From Symploca sp. SIO2C1 (GTDB lineage Bacteria; Cyanobacteriota; Cyanobacteriia; Cyanobacteriales; Coleofasciculaceae), in the NCBI GenBank assembly GCA_010692635.1, contig JAAHGL010000020.1, positions 14,751 to 73,874 on the forward strand: DNA of 59,124 nucleotides. The letters run 5' to 3'. The position numbers and the translations under genes are program-made. How positions within the stretch are numbered: position 1 is the stretch's first letter; each line of letters starts with the position of its first letter. The notes under the pieces are model-generated. The model saw nothing but the letters and a program-made list of their open reading frames with translations. It did not search any database and was not told the DNA's origin. Below are positions 8,100 to 16,220 of this stretch, in pieces.

Positions 8100-9125
8100 A
8101 TGAAACTTCTAAGTATTTGCGATCCTACTCGATACAAGAATGTGCCTTGGGGTGTGCCGATCTTCTACCAAAGGCTTTCACTCGACCCCAGAGTAGAGTT
8201 TTACCACATGCCAACTTCCCAGGTGTTTGCCGAACAGTTGCCCAAAGTCCAGGTTGCTTCAGCGGCAGGGGAGTTAACCTACGAGGAATTTATAGCTTTG
8301 AGTGATGCTGCCGAAAACTGGCTCGATTTGGCAAACATTGATCTGGTGTTTTGTCGGACGCTAAAACCCTTTTCTTCCGGTTATCTAGATCTGTTAGCTG
8401 CCTGGGAAAAGTTTACCCGCTTTGTCAACCGTCCCTCTAGTAAAAAAGAACAAATCAAACCTGATTTTTTATTAGAGGTAGCCAAGGGTTATATCCCAGA
8501 GGGAATCGTCACGGCTGAATGGACAGAAGCTTTAGAATTCTTTGAGCAGTTTCAAATCATTGTTGCGAAACAGGGAAATAGCTGTGGTGGACGTGGAGTG
8601 TTCAAGATTTGGTATCAAAACGGTGCTTTTCTGGTGGATAACTTTTTGAGAGGGACGCGAACCTTTGCACAGTTTTCTGAGGTGATGAACTATCTCCAAG
8701 AGGGACAAGTTGAACCAATACAGTTCTTTCGTTATCTCCATCGCACCAATGCAGGGGATAAACGCATTGTTGTAGTAGACGGTGAAATTTATGGTAGCTA
8801 TCTGCGGCGCTCAAAAAGCGGCCATTGGATCAATAATTTCAGCTGTGATGGAGAATGTACCCTCGCAGATATTACTGATGAAGAAGTTGAGGCTATCGAG
8901 CATACCGCAGGTCATTATCAGGCAATGGGACTACATACTCTAGGCTACGACTTTTTATTAGATGACGATGGCACCAGGCTTATTAGTGAAATCAATGCAG
9001 GCAATATTAATGGATTTATCCATTTAGAAAGTTTGACAGGACAACCTGTTATGGATCGCTTCATTAGTTGGTTGATTGATTATGCCCAACGTCCTTCCGT
9101 GAAACCAATCGCACAAATTGTTTAA
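8100..9125 (+). CDS. Glutathione-synthetase/RimK-like ATP-grasp enzyme
   Basis: 341 aa from the ATG at 8100; the longer frame from 8028 is translated heptamer repeat. The N-terminal MKLLSICDPTRYKNVPWGVP resembles the substrate domain of glutathione-synthetase-like proteins. IIVAKQGNSCGGRGVFKI carries the ATP-binding Lys and glycine loop. RIVVVDGEIYGSYLRR, then TLGYDFLLDDDGTRLISEINAGN, supply the metal-binding acidic residues. It should form an amide bond between a carboxylate and an amine. It is not the housekeeping GshB by its N-terminus. With the exporter before it and GNAT enzyme after it, a small peptide product is plausible but unproven. Confidence 0.75.
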   Translation: MKLLSICDPTRYKNVPWGVPIFYQRLSLDPRVEFYHMPTSQVFAEQLPKVQVASAAGELTYEEFIALSDAAENWLDLANIDLVFCRTLKPFSSGYLDLLAAWEKFTRFVNRPSSKKEQIKPDFLLEVAKGYIPEGIVTAEWTEALEFFEQFQIIVAKQGNSCGGRGVFKIWYQNGAFLVDNFLRGTRTFAQFSEVMNYLQEGQVEPIQFFRYLHRTNAGDKRIVVVDGEIYGSYLRRSKSGHWINNFSCDGECTLADITDEEVEAIEHTAGHYQAMGLHTLGYDFLLDDDGTRLISEINAGNINGFIHLESLTGQPVMDRFISWLIDYAQRPSVKPIAQIV

Positions 9126-9145
9126 GGAGAGGAGTCATCTGAACT

Positions 9146-9727
9146 ATGCTTGCTGTTAATCCTGAAATGTCTTTCCTCACAATTCGTCTGGCAGAACCAA
9201 AAGATTATGGTGCGATCGCCTCAATTTATAATGAAGCGATCGCCTACGGTGGCATCACAATGGACACCCAGTTCTACACAGCACAAGATATTCAAGCGAT
9301 CGTCCAAAAAATGAATCACCGAGAAGCGTTATTTGTGGCAGAGCTCCCCGAAAAGACGATCGGTTGGGGAATCATTAAGCGATATAGCGATCGGCTTGGT
9401 TATCAGGTTTGCTGCGAAACCTCAATTTATCTCACATTTTCTAAAATTGGCAAAGGCTATGGCAAAGCTTTGCAGCAGGTGCTGATCAAAAAAGTTGCCA
9501 ACTATGGATACCACCATATTGTGGCGAAGATTTTAGCCGCCAATCAGGGCAGTATTCGATTTCATCAGCAATTTGGCTTTGAAATCGTTGGCATTCAAAA
9601 AGAAATTGGATTTATGAATGGAACTTGGCATGATGTTGTTATCATGCAATACATCTTACCAAGGAGTTCAGGAATTAAGAAGTTCAGAAGTACTCATAAA
9701 GGAGAATACTTCGTGAGCAGGAGTTAA
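9146..9727 (+). CDS. GNAT family N-acetyltransferase (phosphinothricin-acetyltransferase-like)
   Basis: 193 aa, 20 bp downstream of the ATP-grasp gene and probably in its transcript. The first part TIRLAEPKDYGAIASIYNEA and the acetyl-CoA loop KIGKGYGKALQQVL (Q/R-x-x-G-x-G/A pattern) are visible. So is HQQFGFEIVGIQKEIGF, a typical ending of PAT/Bar-like acetyltransferases. The last 25 residues (SSGIKKF...) are not typical and may be readthrough into degenerate sequence. Such enzymes acetylate free amino groups of amino acids or small peptides, which would suit modification of, or self-protection against, the product of the neighbouring ligases. Confidence 0.85.
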   Translation: MLAVNPEMSFLTIRLAEPKDYGAIASIYNEAIAYGGITMDTQFYTAQDIQAIVQKMNHREALFVAELPEKTIGWGIIKRYSDRLGYQVCCETSIYLTFSKIGKGYGKALQQVLIKKVANYGYHHIVAKILAANQGSIRFHQQFGFEIVGIQKEIGFMNGTWHDVVIMQYILPRSSGIKKFRSTHKGEYFVSRS

Positions 9728-9767
9728 CAAAACCGTTAACTCATCCCTCGTCTAAAGAAATAGCTAA

Positions 9768-9855
9768 AGTCCACAAAACGTGGACTGAAGATTTTTGGGA
9801 AGATTGAGTCATCTTTAGATGACTTGAGCTATTAGCCGGTCGTTTAAACGACCGG
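9768..9855. repeat. Triple-hairpin interspersed repeat
   Basis: Three consecutive palindromes: AGTCCACAAAACGTGGACT near 9769-9787, AGTCATC/GATGACT at 9807-9824, and the perfect 20-bp palindrome CCGGTCGTTTAAACGACCGG at 9836-9855. Hairpin trains of this type are scattered in cyanobacterial genomes. It lies downstream of the GNAT gene and could also end its transcript. Confidence 0.75.
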
Positions 9856-9971
9856 TGGGGCAAGGATTTCACTTTAAGTTGACACCAATGGCGGCTATCC
9901 CTCCCATCTGTTGAAGAAATGGGCTTCCCGCCGCTTTCGATTAACTTGCATTAGACAACCATCCACCCCCA

Positions 9972-10214
9972 ACTTTATTCATCGAAATAATAGCTAAGAC
10001 AACTCTTGCAGATGATCAAGGAGCAAAAAGACTACTTCATGAAGATTTAGATATTAAAAAATATTGGATCTTTGATGTCCAGGGTTTAAAAATTATGGCT
10101 TTTACGATGCAAAATCATGGTAGTTTTAAAATTAAAAAATCCTAAGTTTAACCTGAGTTAAAAATCGCTTTATTAGGAGAAGCACTCAGGCACACTCGCC
10201 AAAGCAATCATAGT
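9972..10214 (+). pseudogene. Remnant of a Uma2 family endonuclease gene
   Basis: In one frame the region reads IEIIAKTTLADDQGAKRLL, then IKKYWIFDVQGLKIMAF, then two in-frame stops, then PELKIALLGEALRHTRQSN. This is the C-terminal half of a Uma2 (PD-(D/E)xK-like) protein, including the usual YWVVDV-type strand, but it lacks the N-terminal half and is interrupted near 10143-10152. The frame continues into the GTG start of the next gene, so the AI-2E transporter may once have been fused to or displaced by it. Confidence 0.75.
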
Positions 10215-10226
10215 GGAGTTAGCACA

Positions 10227-11369
10227 GTGAAACTAGGTGATTGGATTGGCTTCCTCTGTTTGATTATCGCCTTAGTCATAATGTGGCAGTTCCGACAGAT
10301 ACTGCTACTGATTTTTACTGCGGTTGTCCTGGCAACCGCTCTTAATGGCTTGGTACGGTGGATCGTACTGAAGTTACGTATCCAAAGAATTTGGGCTGTC
10401 CTTTTAGTCCTCAGCTTGCTGCTAGTGTTCGGTATTTTGTTTTTTGGCCTGGTGATGCCACCTTTTATCGGACAGTTTCAGAAATTAATTGCAAGAGGTC
10501 AATTCGAGCTTCAAGAACTCGTCCGTTGGATCGATATCCAGATCAAAGATCCTCCTGACTGGTTTTTAGAACAAGACTTAGATCTACCTAGTATTTCTGA
10601 GTTAACTCAGCAAGTAGGACCTTTCGCTCAAAATCTCCTAGGGAACTTTTTCGCCTTCTTCTCCAATTCTCTGACAACTCTACTGCAACTTGTGCTGGTG
10701 ATTGTCTTAACCATCATGTTGTTGGTAAATCCCCTCGCTTACCGAGGATTAGTAGTGCGGTTGTTCCCTTCCTTCTATCGACGCAGGGCCCAGACAATTT
10801 TCTCGGAGTGTGAAGTTGCCCTACTTAACTGGATGGGAGGTATTCTCCTTAACTCTGTATTTATTGCCACCTTAAGTGGCATGGGTTTGTTTTTTTTGGT
10901 GCGCATCCCCTTTGTACTTGCTCATGCACTCTTAGCAGGGGTATTCAACTTAGTTCCCAATATTGGTCCAGTTTTGAGTGTTGTGTTTCCCTTGCTAGTT
11001 GCAGACTCTCCCTGGAAAGCTCTTGGCATTATCATTCTCTATCTCTTCATCCAAAATCTAGAAAGTTATTGGTTTGGTCCAATGGTGATGCAAAAGCAGC
11101 TTTCCCTACTACCTGCGATGACTCTGAGTGCCCAGCTCTTTTTTGCTAGCTTCTTGGGCTTCTTAGGGTTGGTACTGGCGTTACCTCTGACAGTAGTTGT
11201 CAAAACTTGGATTGAGGAAGCCTTTATTAAAGATGTTTTAGATCAATGGCAGGATCATTCTGTTCAAGAGCTTCCAGCTCAGTTAGCAGTGCTTGAACCA
11301 GCAACGGAGTCAATGATACCTGTAGAAACATCAGCATCTGAAGATGAATCTGACTGTCTTGAAAATTGA
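10227..11369 (+). CDS. AI-2E family transporter
   Basis: 380 aa with a GTG start. About seven to eight membrane segments are visible: two at the N-terminus, an amphipathic/helical domain at about 85-140, and the conserved C-terminal block. That block holds FNLVPNIGPVLSVVFP, then NLESYWFGPMVMQKQLSLLP, the signature of the family. Members include TqsA-like exporters and Na+/H+ antiporters, so the substrate is open. The acidic C-terminal tail (from about 345) is variable. It stands alone between debris regions. Confidence 0.88.
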   Translation: MKLGDWIGFLCLIIALVIMWQFRQILLLIFTAVVLATALNGLVRWIVLKLRIQRIWAVLLVLSLLLVFGILFFGLVMPPFIGQFQKLIARGQFELQELVRWIDIQIKDPPDWFLEQDLDLPSISELTQQVGPFAQNLLGNFFAFFSNSLTTLLQLVLVIVLTIMLLVNPLAYRGLVVRLFPSFYRRRAQTIFSECEVALLNWMGGILLNSVFIATLSGMGLFFLVRIPFVLAHALLAGVFNLVPNIGPVLSVVFPLLVADSPWKALGIIILYLFIQNLESYWFGPMVMQKQLSLLPAMTLSAQLFFASFLGFLGLVLALPLTVVVKTWIEEAFIKDVLDQWQDHSVQELPAQLAVLEPATESMIPVETSASEDESDCLEN

Positions 11370-11397
11370 AAAACTGAGTTAATCTCGAAAGAACAAA

Positions 11398-11455
11398 TTG
11401 ACACTCCCCATGCTTCCACGAGAGCTTCGCTCCGTTAAAAGCAGGGGATTCTTAG
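11398..11455 (-). mobile_element. Right end of an IS200/IS605-type element
   Basis: TTGACACTCCCC is followed by a stem formed by CATGCTT/AAGCAGGGG around a loop, then GGGGATTCTT. This is the usual right-end hairpin of IS605 elements carrying tnpB and in active elements overlaps the guide RNA scaffold. It sits directly behind the TnpB remnant. Confidence 0.65.
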
Positions 11456-11462
11456 TTCACAG

Positions 11463-11726
11463 TCAAACCTTAACTGAGCAGGATTGCTCCAACCCAGCCA
11501 GAGGATCGGACTCCCTAAGCTTTAGAGATTCGGTGTGCCCCACCGTACTTAGTCCCTTTTGCAAAATGTTGAGCGCTGCATTAATATCCCGATCTTCTAC
11601 ACCCACTGCTTTTTGGCTAGGAGTTAACGGTTGAGCAGTGTCTCTAGGGTCCAATTGTACTGAAAACTGCACGTAATACCCATCAGCACGACGTACAATT
11701 CTCACTCGCTTAATTTGTTCTAGTTG
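11463..11726 (-). pseudogene. Broken TnpB (IS200/IS605 OrfB) remnant
   Basis: Reading the minus strand gives IKRVRIVRRADGYYVQFSVQ, then PLTPSQKAVGVEDRDINAAL and NILQKGLSTVGHTESL. The first part is the beta-barrel/WED-side region and the last part the conserved C-terminus of TnpB (RDINAAxNIL). The RuvC catalytic segment between AVGV and DRDINAA has been deleted in frame, and the N-terminus is missing. It cannot be an active nuclease. Confidence 0.8.
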
Positions 11727-12626
11727 GAATACGCATCTCCTGAACCAGGCATTGAAGGAGAACGTGAAACTCAAATTGTTGCTGAAAATTTAGACGGTGC
11801 TGCTGCTCCAAACACAGCACCTGTCACTGGTTACCAAGGATGGTTAACAGGGGTTGACTTAAGTGGGGCTGGAGTGACAGTCGCTATCTGTGATACCGGA
11901 GTAGATACGAATGCCAACAACAACACAACAGGACATCTTGATTTAAGAGGCAGACAAACTGCATTCGTAGACTACACTGGCGGCGGTACAATAACGGATA
12001 CAAATGGTCACGGTACCCACGTTGCTGGAATCGCAGTGGGTAATGCAGCAACAGGTCAAACTGAAGGGGCTGCTCCAAATGATTTCCTATGGGGGCAGGG
12101 GATGGCACCAGGAGCTAACTATGTTACGCAAAATGCTTTGGAAGGGCCATGGCCGCCAGTAAATTGGGCTAACTTAACCCAAGACTCAACCAACAATAAT
12201 GCTCAGGTTATGAACAATAGTTGGTGGGATCTCAACACAGTGGGAGGTGGCTATACAACAAATGCTCGAACGTTTGATCAACTTGTTCGTGATCCAAATC
12301 CTAGTACAACAGGTTTAGAGAATCTTACTATTGTCTTCTCGGCAGGAAACTCAGGGCTTAACGCAAGTACGCTCACGACACCTAAAGAGGCCAAGAACCT
12401 TATCACAGTGGGTAACTCTCTCACATTTCGACCCGGCACTGGAGACATCGATAACATTCAAGGTCTCCGCAGTTCTTCAAGTCGTGGACCAGCGCTTGAT
12501 GGTCGTATCTTGCCTAATGTTGTTGCTCCAGGTACAAACGTTTCTGCTCCACTGTCAGCGACATCCTCACGACCCCCCATTGCAGGTACAGGTACCCCTG
12601 ATACAGCTAATCCAGGTAATCTAATT
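11727..12626 (+). pseudogene. S8 (subtilisin-like) serine peptidase fragment lacking the catalytic Ser
   Basis: An open frame covers the catalytic Asp region (VTVAICDTGVDTN), the His region (DTNGHGTHVAGIAVG) and the oxyanion Asn region (NAQVMNNSWW), then FSAGNSG. It stops before the GTSMA(T/S)P serine motif. The stop codon (12636-12638) lies inside the inverted end of the element at 12627-12844, so the 3' part was cut off by that insertion. The 5' end joins the TnpB remnant and has no signal peptide. It is therefore a gene fragment trapped between two elements. Confidence 0.85.
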
Positions 12627-12844
12627 AGGGCTTGCTGAATAAAAGCAAGAGCTTGTTAGGATAAGGGTTTCAAGCCGTTTTTATCCAAAGCAAGTACAAG
12701 GAAATGGCATTGATCGGTTCAAAAACCTCGCACCACAAGTGGAAAATTCCCTAAAACCTAATACCTAAAACCTTACCTAAAACCTAAAACCTAACACCTA
12801 ACACCTACCTCAACCCGAAAGTTACGACTTATTCAGCAAGCCCT
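12627..12844. mobile_element. 218-bp MITE-like element with AGGGCTTGCTGAATAA ends
   Basis: AGGGCTTGCTGAATAA (12627-12642) and TTATTCAGCAAGCCCT (12829-12844) are perfect 16-bp inverted repeats, flanked on both sides by AATT. The inside holds a CAAGTACAAGGAAATGGC stretch related to the remnants at 33940 and 47483, and a CCTAAAA/CCTAACA heptamer array. It truncates the protease fragment and ends a few bases past the stop of the flippase-like gene. Isolated ends of the same type occur at 32322-32338, 33881-33896 and 47970-47986. Confidence 0.8.
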
Positions 12845-12849
12845 AATTA

Positions 12850-13764
12850 CTATCCTTGCCTCAACCAGCTCGCACCAGCACCGAGGATTTCTGCCAGAAT
12901 ACTTACAAAGCGAAAGAGGGCAACCACACTAAGAATTACAGCAATGGGAAAATCCTGTCGCAGTAGAGCGAGTGCAGTTGTCTCAAAAACCCCTAAACCT
13001 CCAGGAGTAGGGATAATTAAACCTAATACCCATGCCAAACTGAAGGTAGTAAATAACAGTAATATTTGGTTATAATTGACGGTAGTTAATGCAGCAAAAG
13101 TAACCAAGAATCCAGTGCCCCTTAGTCCTAAAAAAGTCAGTTCTCCCAACAACGGAACTAAAGGATAATGCTTAATTTGAAAAACTTGATTACCACCAGT
13201 TTGTCCCTTTAAGCGATTCAATAACCTTAGTATTGGGTTTAAGAAGCGGGGATGAACTGACAGCAAAACTACAACCAAACTTAAAATTTGTAATCCCCAA
13301 GTTAGGATATTCCCATGAGTCTCTACCAAATTTAGCTGAGTACCAGTTAAAGAAATGAGTAAAGCAGCAGCTGCCATCAATATTGGTTCTAGTAACACGC
13401 TAATAGTTGCAGCACTCAAGGAACCACCAACATCTATAACTGCTCGAATGCGACCATAGAAGTGCCAAACATTACCTGGTAAATATTTAGCAATATTAGT
13501 TTTTAGGTAAACCAACAGTACCCAGGATAACTTTACCGGCTGCTGAAAAGATTGTAAAATCTTACCCCACACTAAGCCAGCCCAAATATGAGCAAGTAAG
13601 GTAATTGCCAAAGCGATCGCTAGGTTAATCCATCCAGCAGCATCAATCTGAATTGCGGCGACTTCCCGCCAATGGTTAATGAATGCCTTGAGCAAAAAAA
13701 ACAGTGTTCCACCCAGAATAGCCCAACGCAAGTAGGGTTTGAGAGATGACCATATTTTTTTCAT
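12850..13764 (-). CDS. Flippase-like (LPG synthase transmembrane domain, UPF0104) protein
   Basis: 304 aa with about eight membrane segments. The stretches NIAKYLPGNVWHFYGRI and LIIPTPGGLGVFETTALAL are characteristic of the lysylphosphatidylglycerol synthetase/glycosyltransferase membrane domain family, here without a catalytic soluble domain. Such proteins may move lipids or lipid-linked sugars. Its ATG overlaps the larC stop by 4 bp (13761-13764), so the two are coupled. The stop is 5 bp from a mobile element; the C-terminus looks complete but a slight truncation cannot be excluded. Confidence 0.8.
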   Translation of the reverse strand: MKKIWSSLKPYLRWAILGGTLFFLLKAFINHWREVAAIQIDAAGWINLAIALAITLLAHIWAGLVWGKILQSFQQPVKLSWVLLVYLKTNIAKYLPGNVWHFYGRIRAVIDVGGSLSAATISVLLEPILMAAAALLISLTGTQLNLVETHGNILTWGLQILSLVVVLLSVHPRFLNPILRLLNRLKGQTGGNQVFQIKHYPLVPLLGELTFLGLRGTGFLVTFAALTTVNYNQILLLFTTFSLAWVLGLIIPTPGGLGVFETTALALLRQDFPIAVILSVVALFRFVSILAEILGAGASWLRQG

Positions 13765-15128
13765 TTGGAAGTCCTACTATACTGGCGATACCAGGTATCG
13801 AGTGCCAGCTGATGCACCTCACGCCAAGATAGATAGTGTTGCCGTGCAATTGAGGCACAATCTTCGTATTCCGGCTGTACATTACTGATAATCTTCTCAC
13901 CAGCCTCCTCACTCCAAGCAACCTTTACCCGAATCTCACCATAGTCAGTCTGCACCTGCTGAATTGCTCGTGGCAAAATCCTCCGCTGCTGAGTTAGACG
14001 TCGGATACCTAAAGTAGTGGTTTCACGAAATAAAACTGCTTCACAAGCTGAAATATCTGGAGGATGGCAAATCACCGTGAGCAAAATACCTGGTCGAGAC
14101 TTCTTCATTCCAATTGGCTGAGTGAAAACATCTAGAGCACCAATCTTAAATAATCTCTCATACAAATAGCCAATTGCTTGAGGACTCAAATCATCAATTT
14201 GGGTTTCCAGTACGGAAATGGTTTCTAAATTAGTAGAGGAACCATGAGCTGCACTCATCCCAAAGGAGGGATTTTGTTTTCCCTCAATTCCCAATTCCCC
14301 CTTCCCAATTTCCCCTTCCCCAATCCACAAGCGCAACATATTGGGAATCGGCAACTGGATTGAACCAGCACCATTACCGACTTTTTGGATAGTCATTGCT
14401 GGTGGAGAACCAAAACTGGTAACAAGAGTAACAGCAAGAGCCGCTCCAGTTGGTGTCACTAATTCCCGCTCAATCCCATTGCTGTAAACTGGCACTTGAC
14501 GAGATTCCCACAATTTCAGTACAGCTGGTGCTGGTACTGGTAGCCAACCATGAGCTGCTTTTACTCTACCACCTCCAGTTGGGAGAGCTGAACAATAGAG
14601 TTGGTCAATTCCTAACCAATCTAACCCCAAACAGGTTCCTACAATATCTACAATGGCATCAATGGCACCGACTTCATGAAAATGCACTTTCTCCGGTGCA
14701 ATACCATGTACTGCCCCTTCCGCCTCTGCCAGTTTGCGGAAAACAGCTACGCTCCATTCTGAAGCTCGTGGCGGTAAACCAGCTGTCATAATTAACCGCT
14801 CAATTTCTGGCAAATTCCGACTGGATCGATGGCAAGAGGTGTGGTGTTCTTCATGGCAATGGTAAGGCTGCTCCGGTTCATTTAACAAATCTACATAAAT
14901 TTTTGTTGCCAACTGATCATTACAATGGACTTTTTGAGCCCTTAATCGGTACTCTTGACCAATACCCAGTTTTTGGAGCTTGCCGATTAAATACTCCAAA
15001 GGTACACCCCCAGATACGACTGCAGCTAGGCACATATCACCAGCAATTCCTGTTTGACAATCCAGGTAGGCTAGCTTCTTGACACTTCCTGTCCTTCTAG
15101 AGTATTGAATCCCATTATTTTTAGTCAT
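13761..15128 (-). CDS. larC: Nickel-pincer cofactor biosynthesis protein LarC
   Basis: 455 aa from the ATG at 15128; the frame extends upstream to 15239 but would cross the divergent gene's start. N-terminal LAYLDCQTGIAGDMCLAA is the LarC signature. Later motifs are KVHFHEVGAIDAIVDIVG and, in the C-terminal domain, LETQIDDLSPQAIGYLYERL and IGMKKSRPG. LarC inserts nickel into the pincer nucleotide cofactor, although larA/larB are not in this window. An in-frame insertion of degenerate heptamer repeat, encoding GEGEIGKGELGIEGKQNP, lies in the linker between the two domains, a place likely to tolerate it. Cytoplasmic. Confidence 0.88.
   Translation of the reverse strand: MTKNNGIQYSRRTGSVKKLAYLDCQTGIAGDMCLAAVVSGGVPLEYLIGKLQKLGIGQEYRLRAQKVHCNDQLATKIYVDLLNEPEQPYHCHEEHHTSCHRSSRNLPEIERLIMTAGLPPRASEWSVAVFRKLAEAEGAVHGIAPEKVHFHEVGAIDAIVDIVGTCLGLDWLGIDQLYCSALPTGGGRVKAAHGWLPVPAPAVLKLWESRQVPVYSNGIERELVTPTGAALAVTLVTSFGSPPAMTIQKVGNGAGSIQLPIPNMLRLWIGEGEIGKGELGIEGKQNPSFGMSAAHGSSTNLETISVLETQIDDLSPQAIGYLYERLFKIGALDVFTQPIGMKKSRPGILLTVICHPPDISACEAVLFRETTTLGIRRLTQQRRILPRAIQQVQTDYGEIRVKVAWSEEAGEKIISNVQPEYEDCASIARQHYLSWREVHQLALDTWYRQYSRTSK
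14281..14325. repeat. Degenerate heptamer array inside larC
   Basis: CAATTCC/CCTTCCC heptamers (about six units) interrupt the larC coding frame without shifting it. They encode a Gly/Glu/Lys-rich linker on the minus strand. It is the same repeat family as the arrays at 4885 and 6051. Confidence 0.8.
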
Positions 15129-15164
15129 AGATTGTTGATTATAGTGAGGAGTTAATATGTTTCG

Positions 15165-15821
15165 ATGGCTATTATTTACACCGTCCATCCGGACACACCA
15201 CAAATACGTCGAATAGAGAAAATAAAGAACGACTTGCAAGATGGTGCAGTGATGTTATATCCCACTGATACTGTCTATGCCATTGGGTGTAACTTGAACG
15301 TCAAGTCGGCAGTGGAACGAGTGAGGCGTCTGAAGCAACTATCCAATGATAAGCCCCTGACGTTTCTATGTTCCTCTTTGTCTAATATTGCCCAGTATGC
15401 CAGGGTGAACGATACGGCTTACCGCATTATGAAACGTTTGATTCCAGGGCCGTATACTTTCTTGCTACCAGCAACCAAGTTAGTGCCCCGCATTGTGATG
15501 AGTCCGAAACGGAAAACCAGTGGTATCCGTGTCCCGGAGCATCCAGTTTGTCAAACGCTTTTACAAGCTTTAGGTAACCCTATTATTTCTACCTCAGCTC
15601 ATCTACCAGATGAGGATGGTGAAACTCCAACAGTTGGGTTGGAGAAGGCAAAACTATTCGATGCACTTGATGGTTTAGTGGACATCATTGTGGATAATGG
15701 CTTGGAGCCTGGCTTTCAAGTATCTACTATTCTCGACTTCACTGGCTCAGAACCTGTAATTGTACGACAAGGTTTAGGATGGGAGGCAGCAAAAACCTGG
15801 GCGCTACCCGTTAGCCAATAA
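15165..15821 (+). CDS. Sua5/YciO/YrdC family protein (threonylcarbamoyl-AMP synthase type)
   Basis: 218 aa. GAVMLYPTDTVYAIGCNLN near residue 28 and the KxR-type segment RVRRLKQLSNDKPLTFLCSS identify the YrdC fold. RMKRLIPGPYTFLLPAT and SGIRVPEHPVCQTLL follow, as does the closing SEPVIVRQGLG. The family makes threonylcarbamoyl-AMP for the t6A37 modification of tRNAs. There is no C-terminal Sua5 extension, so it is of the short YrdC/YciO kind. It is divergent from larC with 36 bp between the starts. Confidence 0.85.
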   Translation: MAIIYTVHPDTPQIRRIEKIKNDLQDGAVMLYPTDTVYAIGCNLNVKSAVERVRRLKQLSNDKPLTFLCSSLSNIAQYARVNDTAYRIMKRLIPGPYTFLLPATKLVPRIVMSPKRKTSGIRVPEHPVCQTLLQALGNPIISTSAHLPDEDGETPTVGLEKAKLFDALDGLVDIIVDNGLEPGFQVSTILDFTGSEPVIVRQGLGWEAAKTWALPVSQ

Positions 15822-16220
15822 AGAGAGTAAACTGGAGCGAGGTGTAAAAATCTTTCTTGAGCAATTAGTCTTGAGGGGTGAATAGCTCTCCTCTCAGTCG
15901 AGTTTGGGTGCTTAAAAGAGAGCCAAGAAGTTTTGCTTCTGAACCACACCTCTCTTGAAGTCAACAAGAGATAAGCAGGGGAAAAATACAGTAATGATTT
16001 ACAAGGCTAGTTATGACCAGACAACAGCTATCTATAGGGGGTGTCAACAATGAACTGAAGTTAGCAATAGCAAAATGACCCAAGGCCTCAGGGTAGCAAT
16101 CTACATTCCGCAATTGCAGGCAGCAATAGTAGGGAGTGCTCATTGAAATGATATTGATCAACCAAGAACCCCTACTGATGTCTTAGCAATTCGTGACTGT
16201 AATCTAATGGGGCTCTTACC
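15822..16220. other. Spacer without a recognised gene
   Basis: This 399-bp spacer between the Sua5-like gene and the hetZ-like gene has no convincing coding frame on either strand (a 66-codon minus frame has poor composition) and no repeat array. It should hold the promoter of the hetZ-like gene; I could not pick a clear -35/-10 pair. Confidence 0.5.

Noticed and set aside
15961-16161. 66-codon minus-strand frame before the hetZ-like gene
   Set aside because: No ribosome site, odd Cys/Ser-rich composition; treated as spacer.
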